From JAUVYV01 sp964394625 (lineage in GTDB: Bacteria; Planctomycetota; Phycisphaerae; Sedimentisphaerales; Anaerobacaceae), in the NCBI GenBank assembly GCA_964394625.1, contig CAYMYK010000095.1:1-10993 (forward strand): DNA of 10,993 nt. Reading direction: 5' to 3'. This document shows, piece after piece, positions 6,968 through 10,993 of this stretch. The notes beneath the pieces are model-generated. The model ran no database searches. It saw only the letters and a program-made list of their open reading frames with translations, and had not been told where the DNA came from. How positions within the stretch are numbered: the first letter of the stretch is position 1; every line of letters starts with the position of its first letter. Position numbers and translations under genes: made by a program.

Positions 6968-8738
6968 AGATGACCTGTTCGGCAAAAAGATTTGGTGCAA
7001 ATTTAACGGGCTTTGCCCGCGCCTTACTCAATGGAATCCTTTTTTCTATCCTCGCTCCGAGCCGGGCACAGAAGCGCTCGAAATCTTTCAGCGACAAGAA
7101 GTGTATATTCGGCGAATTGTGCCAGTCAAATGGCAGTTGCTTCGTCACGGGCGCTCTGCCCGTAAAGAACAATTGCGCCCTGGATTGGAAGTGTGCAAAG
7201 TTCGGAAAGCTGACAATCACCTTCCTTGCTACCCGGAGCAGCTCGCTGAAAACCTTCTCAGGATTTCTCACCGTCTGCACCGTCTGCGATAGTATCACAT
7301 AGTCGAAACTGCTGTCGGCGTAATATCCGAGCCCCTGTTCGATATCCTGCTGGATAATCGGCAAAGCCCGGCATACACAGTCAAGCACGAGGTTCTGGTC
7401 AAGCTCGATACCCTTTCCCCTGATGTTCTTGTAGCTGTTCAGATTTGCCAGGAGTTGGCCGTCCCCGCAGCCGACGTCCAGAACGGTGCTGTCCGGCTCG
7501 ATGAGCGATTCTATCAGCTCATAGTCAACGCGTGAACGATACGCCTGCTCGAACCGGCTGAGCGACCGGTCTTCCGTGGCGTAGCAGGAACAGGGCTCTT
7601 TTTCTCCGTCCGGCTCGTATGTCGCTTTCAAAAAGCAGCAGATGAATCTGCCGAGCGTCTCCGGCTCTAACAGGAATGCGTCGTGGCCGTAGGGCGAGCT
7701 GATATTGCAGTAGCTGACGTCCTTGCCGGCCGCGGCCAGCGCATCGACCATCGCCTTCGACTGGGCCGGTGTGAACAGCCAGTCACTTGTGAAACTCGTT
7801 ACAAGAAACCTGCACTCTGTTTTCGCAAATGCGTTCACCAACGAGCCGTAATCCTTGGCGAGGTCGAAATAATCCGCCGCCTTGGTGATGTACAGATAGC
7901 TGTTGGCGTCGAACCTCTCAACGAAGCTCTGTCCCTGGTATTCGAGGTAGGTCTCGACTGCGAACTCGGAATTGAAGTCATAGCTGTAATCGTCTGCGCC
8001 TCGCAGATTCCTGCCGAACTTTTCGCGCATCCCCACCTCCGACAGATATGTTATGTGCCCAATCATCCGCGCAATACTCAGACCCCTGTCGGGCAGCTTC
8101 CTGTCGTGATACCTGCCGTCGGCGAAGTTCGTATCCGCCAGTATCGCGTTTCGACCGACCGCATCGAAGGCGATTGACTGGGCGCCGAGGTGGGTGGTTG
8201 TAGCGGCCGGAATCGCAGCTTTGATAAACTGCGGGTATTCAATCGTCCACTGAAGGACCTGCATACCTCCGAGAGAGCCGCCGATTACGGCCAGCAGCTT
8301 TTTGATGCCGAGCTTATCGAGCAGCAGCTTTTGAACCCTGACCATATCGCTGATTGTTATGATGGGAAAATCAAGGCCGTACGGCTTGTGCGTCTTCGGG
8401 TTGACCGACGAAGGCCCGGTAGTACCGCCGCAGCCGCCTAAAAAATTCGAGCAGATAACAAAATACTTGTTCGTATCGATGCCTTTGCCCGGCCCGACCA
8501 TAGAGTCCCACCAGCCGGGCTTTTTGTCTTCGGCGTTGTTGTAGCCCGCAACGTGGGCGTTGCCGCTCAGCGCGTGACATATCAGGATGGCGTTGTCCCC
8601 GGATTCGTCCGGCTTGCCGTACGTCTCGAAGGCCACGTCTATCGGGCCGAGCGTCTTGCCGCAGGCCAGCCGTAACGGCTCGGCCTGCTCCACGACCCGA
8701 ACCGTCTGTGTCCGAACGATACCGACCGAGTTTTCCAT
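6948..8738 (-). CDS. metXW: Fused homoserine O-acyltransferase (MetX) and MetW
   Basis: 596 residues joining two proteins of the methionine pathway. Residues 1 to about 370 are MetX, an alpha/beta-hydrolase that transfers an acyl group from acyl-CoA to homoserine. They contain 'FLGGCGGTTGPSSVNP', the nucleophile elbow GGSLGGMQ with Ser155, Asp319 in 'TSDWLF' and His352 in 'YGHDAFLLE', so the Ser-Asp-His triad is complete. A short Cys-containing linker follows. About 399-596 is MetW, a SAM-methyltransferase-like fold with 'VLDVGCGDGQLL' (419-430) and 'VIVSFPNFAHFQSRAQLFF'. Each half has the usual stand-alone length and no stop or frameshift lies between them. In many proteobacteria metX and metW are adjacent separate genes whose products cooperate. 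Whether the donor is acetyl- or succinyl-CoA cannot be settled here. I chose ATG 8738; an in-frame TTG at 8762 would fall in the promoter -10 box. nikR follows with a 20-nt overlap. Confidence 0.93.
   Translation of the reverse strand: MENSVGIVRTQTVRVVEQAEPLRLACGKTLGPIDVAFETYGKPDESGDNAILICHALSGNAHVAGYNNAEDKKPGWWDSMVGPGKGIDTNKYFVICSNFLGGCGGTTGPSSVNPKTHKPYGLDFPIITISDMVRVQKLLLDKLGIKKLLAVIGGSLGGMQVLQWTIEYPQFIKAAIPAATTTHLGAQSIAFDAVGRNAILADTNFADGRYHDRKLPDRGLSIARMIGHITYLSEVGMREKFGRNLRGADDYSYDFNSEFAVETYLEYQGQSFVERFDANSYLYITKAADYFDLAKDYGSLVNAFAKTECRFLVTSFTSDWLFTPAQSKAMVDALAAAGKDVSYCNISSPYGHDAFLLEPETLGRFICCFLKATYEPDGEKEPCSCYATEDRSLSRFEQAYRSRVDYELIESLIEPDSTVLDVGCGDGQLLANLNSYKNIRGKGIELDQNLVLDCVCRALPIIQQDIEQGLGYYADSSFDYVILSQTVQTVRNPEKVFSELLRVARKVIVSFPNFAHFQSRAQLFFTGRAPVTKQLPFDWHNSPNIHFLSLKDFERFCARLGARIEKRIPLSKARAKPVKFAPNLFAEQVIYVTSKI
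6973..6977 (-). promoter_or_regulatory. Shine-Dalgarno-like site of nikR
   Basis: CAGGT on the minus strand ends 5 nt before the ATG at 6967, inside the last codons of metXW. It favours this start over ATG 6940 and suggests that ribosomes finishing metXW can re-initiate on nikR. The match is short, so it is suggestive only. Confidence 0.4.
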
Positions 8739-8761
8739 TCTCTGTTCCACAGCGCCAGTCA

Positions 8762-8789
8762 AATATAACTAAAAGTTTCGTATTGTAAA
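8762..8789 (-). promoter_or_regulatory. Sigma70-like promoter of metXW-nikR
   Basis: On the minus strand, -35 TTTACA (8784-8789) and -10 TATATT (8762-8767) are separated by 16 bp; each matches the consensus at five of six bases. Transcription would begin about 7 nt downstream, giving a 5' leader of only about 15-20 nt before ATG 8738. That is too short for a riboswitch, so any control here is likely to be at the promoter. The match is seen; use is inferred. Confidence 0.6.
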
Positions 8790-8878
8790 GCTCAACTGCT
8801 GCCGTCATTTTCGATTACCTGCCCGCCGCCGGGTACCACAATGTTCCTTGCCCATCCCGGGGGTATTCTATTGTTTGC

Positions 8879-8907
8879 TTTACATTACCGTGCCGGATTA
8901 TTAAGAT
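8879..8907 (+). promoter_or_regulatory. Possible sigma70-like promoter of valS
   Basis: TTTACA (8879-8884, five of six) and TAAGAT (8902-8907, four of six) are separated by 17 bp. Transcription would start near 8914 and leave a leader of about 45 nt before valS. The box pair is divergent from the metXW promoter, with about 90 bp between the two -35 boxes. The -10 match is weak, so this is a candidate only. Confidence 0.35.
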
Positions 8908-8959
8908 GGGGTAGAGGTGAGCCGGATTTTTGTAAAGGCCAATATCAGACGGATGGATT

Positions 8960-10993
8960 ATGAGTGAACAGCTTTCCAAGGTTTATGACCCGAAGACGAC
9001 CGAAGGGCGGGCGAGTGAGATTTGGCTTTCGGGCGGGTATTTTCATGCGCAGGCCGAGTGCGACGGCCGGCGGCGGCAAAAGCCATACACTATTGTGATA
9101 CCGCCTCCCAACGTTACCGCTGCACTTCACCTCGGGCACGCATTGAACAATACGCTGCAGGATATCCTGATTCGGTATCACCGGATGAAAGGGGATAACA
9201 CCCTGTGGATGCCCGGGACCGACCATGCGGGTATTGCGACCCAAACGGTCGTGGAGAAGCAAATCCTGGCGGAGGAGGGCAAGCGGCGAACCGACTTCGA
9301 GCGAGAGGAGTTCGTCGAGCGTGTGCAGGCGTGGAAGGACGAATACGAGGCGAGGATTATCGCCCAGCTCAAGGCGATGGGCTGTTCGTGCGACTGGCAG
9401 CGCACAAGGTTCACGATGGACAAGGTGTGCGCGCGGGCTGTTCGGGCGGCGTTCTTCAAGCTGTTCAGGGATGGCCTGATATATCGCGGCAAGCGGTTAG
9501 TGAACTGGGACCCTGCGACGCAGACGGTGCTGGCAGACGACGAGGTCGAACACGAGACGATACAGGGACATTTCTGGTATATGCGGTATCCGCTTGTCGA
9601 GCCGGTGCAGATTGACGGCCAAACGGTCGAATCTGTCACGGTTGCGACGACCAGGCCGGAGACGATGCTCGGCGATACGGCGGTTGCGATGAACCCGAGC
9701 GACCCGCGGGCAAAATATCTGTTGGGCAAGAAGGTTCGGCTGCCTATTGTCGGCAGGGTTATCCCGATTATCGCCGACGAGCACGTTGTACTGCCGGATG
9801 TGAACAGCGAGGACGAGAAGGCGAAGTTCAGCACCGGCTTTTTGAAGGTGACACCCGCGCACGACCCGGACGACTGGGCAATAGGTCAGAGGCACGAGCT
9901 GGCTGTCATCAACGTCATGGCTCCGGACGGGTCGATAAGCGATAAACACGGCTGGGAAGATGCCGGCGAGCCCGAGGCCCAGTTGCTGCTCGGAATGGAC
10001 CGGTTCGAGGCGCGAGAGGCAATCGTCGAGTGGTTCCGGCAGGAGAAGCTCCTTGAAGACGTGCGAGAGTATGCACATGAGGTCGGGCATAGTTATCGCA
10101 GCCACGTACCTATCGAGCCGTATCTTTCGGACCAGTGGTATATCGCCGTGAAGAAACCAATCGAGCACCTGGCGAAGGATTTTGGCGAAGGGATGATTGC
10201 TGGAACGGATGTTCCGGTCAATTCGTTAGCGGGGCTGGCGTTGAAGCCGCTGCTGGATGGTCGGCTTCGTTTTATTCCGGAGCGATATGCGAAGACTTAT
10301 CAGGCGTGGCTCGATAACCTTCGTGACTGGCCTATCAGCCGACAGCTCTGGTGGGGACATCGAATCCCGGTCTGGTCGAAACGGCAGGGCAAAGGCCGCA
10401 CTAGTGAGGGTGTGGAGACGATAGAGGTCGAAACCGAGGATGGTCCGGTGACATATTCATGTGTTGGCCCCGGCAGTGAAGATATCGAAAAGCAGCTTGA
10501 GGCCGACGGCTGGCAGCGCGACGAGGATGTTCTTGACACGTGGTTTTCGTCGGCGTTGTGGCCTTTCAGTACGTTGGGCTGGCCGGAGGAGAGCCCGGAA
10601 TTGAAAACATTTTACCCTGGAGACGTGCTTTGTACTGCTCGTGAGATTATCACGCTGTGGGTCTCGCGGATGGTGATGATGGGCCAGTACTGCGTCGGGG
10701 ATATTCCGTTTAAGGATGTGTATATCCATGCGATGATACAGGACGGCGAAGGTCGCAAGATGAGCAAGAGCTTGGGCAACGGGATTGACCCGCTGGTGGC
10801 CATCGACAGCCACGGCGCCGATGCGATGCGGTTCACCTTGGCGAGTATGACCACCGATACGCAGGACATCCGGATGCCGGTCGCGCAGATGACGCTGCCG
10901 GACGGCCGCACCGTCAATACGTCGCCGAAGTTCGATATCGGCAGGAACTTCTGCAACAAGCTCTGGAACGCCTCGCGGTTTGCGATGATGAAC
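8960..10993 (+). CDS. valS: Valyl-tRNA synthetase, N-terminal 678 residues (cut by window edge)
   Basis: Class I synthetase that attaches valine to tRNA-Val. The reading frame runs from ATG 8960 to the right edge without a stop. Seen: the HIGH-type motif HLGH (57-60) in 'PPPNVTAALHLGHALN'; the CP1 editing domain with 'TTRPETMLGDTAVAMNP' (230-246) and 'KVTPAHDPDD' (296-305), so the residues known to bind and edit mischarged threonine (Arg232, Thr235, Lys296, Thr298, Asp302, Asp305) are present; 'WWGHRIPVW'; 'DVLDTWFSSALWPFSTLGWP'; and the KMSKS loop (600-604) in 'GRKMSKSLGN'. These place it with ValRS, not IleRS or LeuRS. The missing part would hold the anticodon-binding domain and usual C-terminal coiled coil (family length about 880-950). 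ATG 8960 is preceded by a GGATGGA stretch, a modest ribosome site. The gene is divergent from metXW. Confidence 0.95.
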   Translation, partial: MSEQLSKVYDPKTTEGRASEIWLSGGYFHAQAECDGRRRQKPYTIVIPPPNVTAALHLGHALNNTLQDILIRYHRMKGDNTLWMPGTDHAGIATQTVVEKQILAEEGKRRTDFEREEFVERVQAWKDEYEARIIAQLKAMGCSCDWQRTRFTMDKVCARAVRAAFFKLFRDGLIYRGKRLVNWDPATQTVLADDEVEHETIQGHFWYMRYPLVEPVQIDGQTVESVTVATTRPETMLGDTAVAMNPSDPRAKYLLGKKVRLPIVGRVIPIIADEHVVLPDVNSEDEKAKFSTGFLKVTPAHDPDDWAIGQRHELAVINVMAPDGSISDKHGWEDAGEPEAQLLLGMDRFEAREAIVEWFRQEKLLEDVREYAHEVGHSYRSHVPIEPYLSDQWYIAVKKPIEHLAKDFGEGMIAGTDVPVNSLAGLALKPLLDGRLRFIPERYAKTYQAWLDNLRDWPISRQLWWGHRIPVWSKRQGKGRTSEGVETIEVETEDGPVTYSCVGPGSEDIEKQLEADGWQRDEDVLDTWFSSALWPFSTLGWPEESPELKTFYPGDVLCTAREIITLWVSRMVMMGQYCVGDIPFKDVYIHAMIQDGEGRKMSKSLGNGIDPLVAIDSHGADAMRFTLASMTTDTQDIRMPVAQMTLPDGRTVNTSPKFDIGRNFCNKLWNASRFAMMN

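Noticed and set aside
7683..8177. 164-codon open frame on the plus strand inside metXW
   Set aside because: The opposite strand encodes clear MetX motifs across the same bases; this is a shadow.
8739..8790. SAM riboswitch before metXW
   Set aside because: The predicted leader is only about 15-20 nt, and no SAM-aptamer-like paired structure is visible between 8739 and 8959.
8827..8863. Possible hairpin CCGGG...CCCGG in the intergenic region
   Set aside because: Five base pairs with a loop of over 20 nt and no U-run; too weak to call.
8892..8928. Direct repeat GCCGGATT at 8892-8899 and 8921-8928
   Set aside because: Only 8 bp and without symmetry; chance is a sufficient explanation.
8739..8959. 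NikR operator in the divergent intergenic region
   Set aside because: I looked for the E. coli-type GTATGA-N16-TCATAC and found no half-site pair; the operator of this NikR may differ.
9178..9834. 218-codon open frame on the minus strand
   Set aside because: Antisense to the ValRS catalytic and editing domains, with a Ser/Thr-rich low-information product.

Overview
The window reads as a piece of a Planctomycetota chromosome, most likely from the Phycisphaerae/Sedimentisphaerales side. This is inferred from style, not from a marker gene. The cues are moderate GC, a giant exported protein that opens with a degenerate dockerin-like repeat of the 'C-x-V-x-DLTGxC...WL' type, lamin-tail (LTD) and CotH domains, and weak Shine-Dalgarno signals.

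Layout, left to right. (1) 2-508 (+): the 3' end of an Asp-box (BNR) beta-propeller protein, cut by the left edge. (2) 495-6383 (+): a 1962-residue exported multidomain protein that overlaps the first gene by 14 nt. Its order is signal peptide, dockerin-like pair, two LTDs, Ig-like domain, CotH-kinase-like domain, Ig-like domain, parallel beta-helix, Ig/Fn3-like domain, two more LTDs, and a C-terminal galactose-binding-like sandwich. (3) 6420-6443: a hairpin flanked by A-rich and T-rich runs, which can serve as a terminator for both converging units. (4) 6948-8738 (-): a fusion of homoserine O-acyltransferase MetX and the methyltransferase-like MetW. Next in the same transcription unit is 6509-6967 (-), a NikR-type nickel-responsive repressor whose start overlaps the metXW stop by 20 nt. 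(5) 8739-8959: a divergent intergenic region with a good sigma70-like promoter for metXW and a weaker one for valS. (6) 8960-10993 (+): valyl-tRNA synthetase, cut by the right edge before its anticodon-binding domain.

The left half is an accessory, surface/secretion-type unit. The propeller protein and the giant LTD/CotH protein are probably co-translated and may act together outside the cytoplasm; their substrate cannot be told from sequence. The right half is housekeeping: methionine biosynthesis in fused form, oddly coupled to a nickel regulator, and tRNA charging. The most noteworthy items are the MetX-MetW fusion, its coupling to nikR, and the architecture of the giant protein. I see no CRISPR array, insertion sequence, tRNA, rRNA or phage gene.
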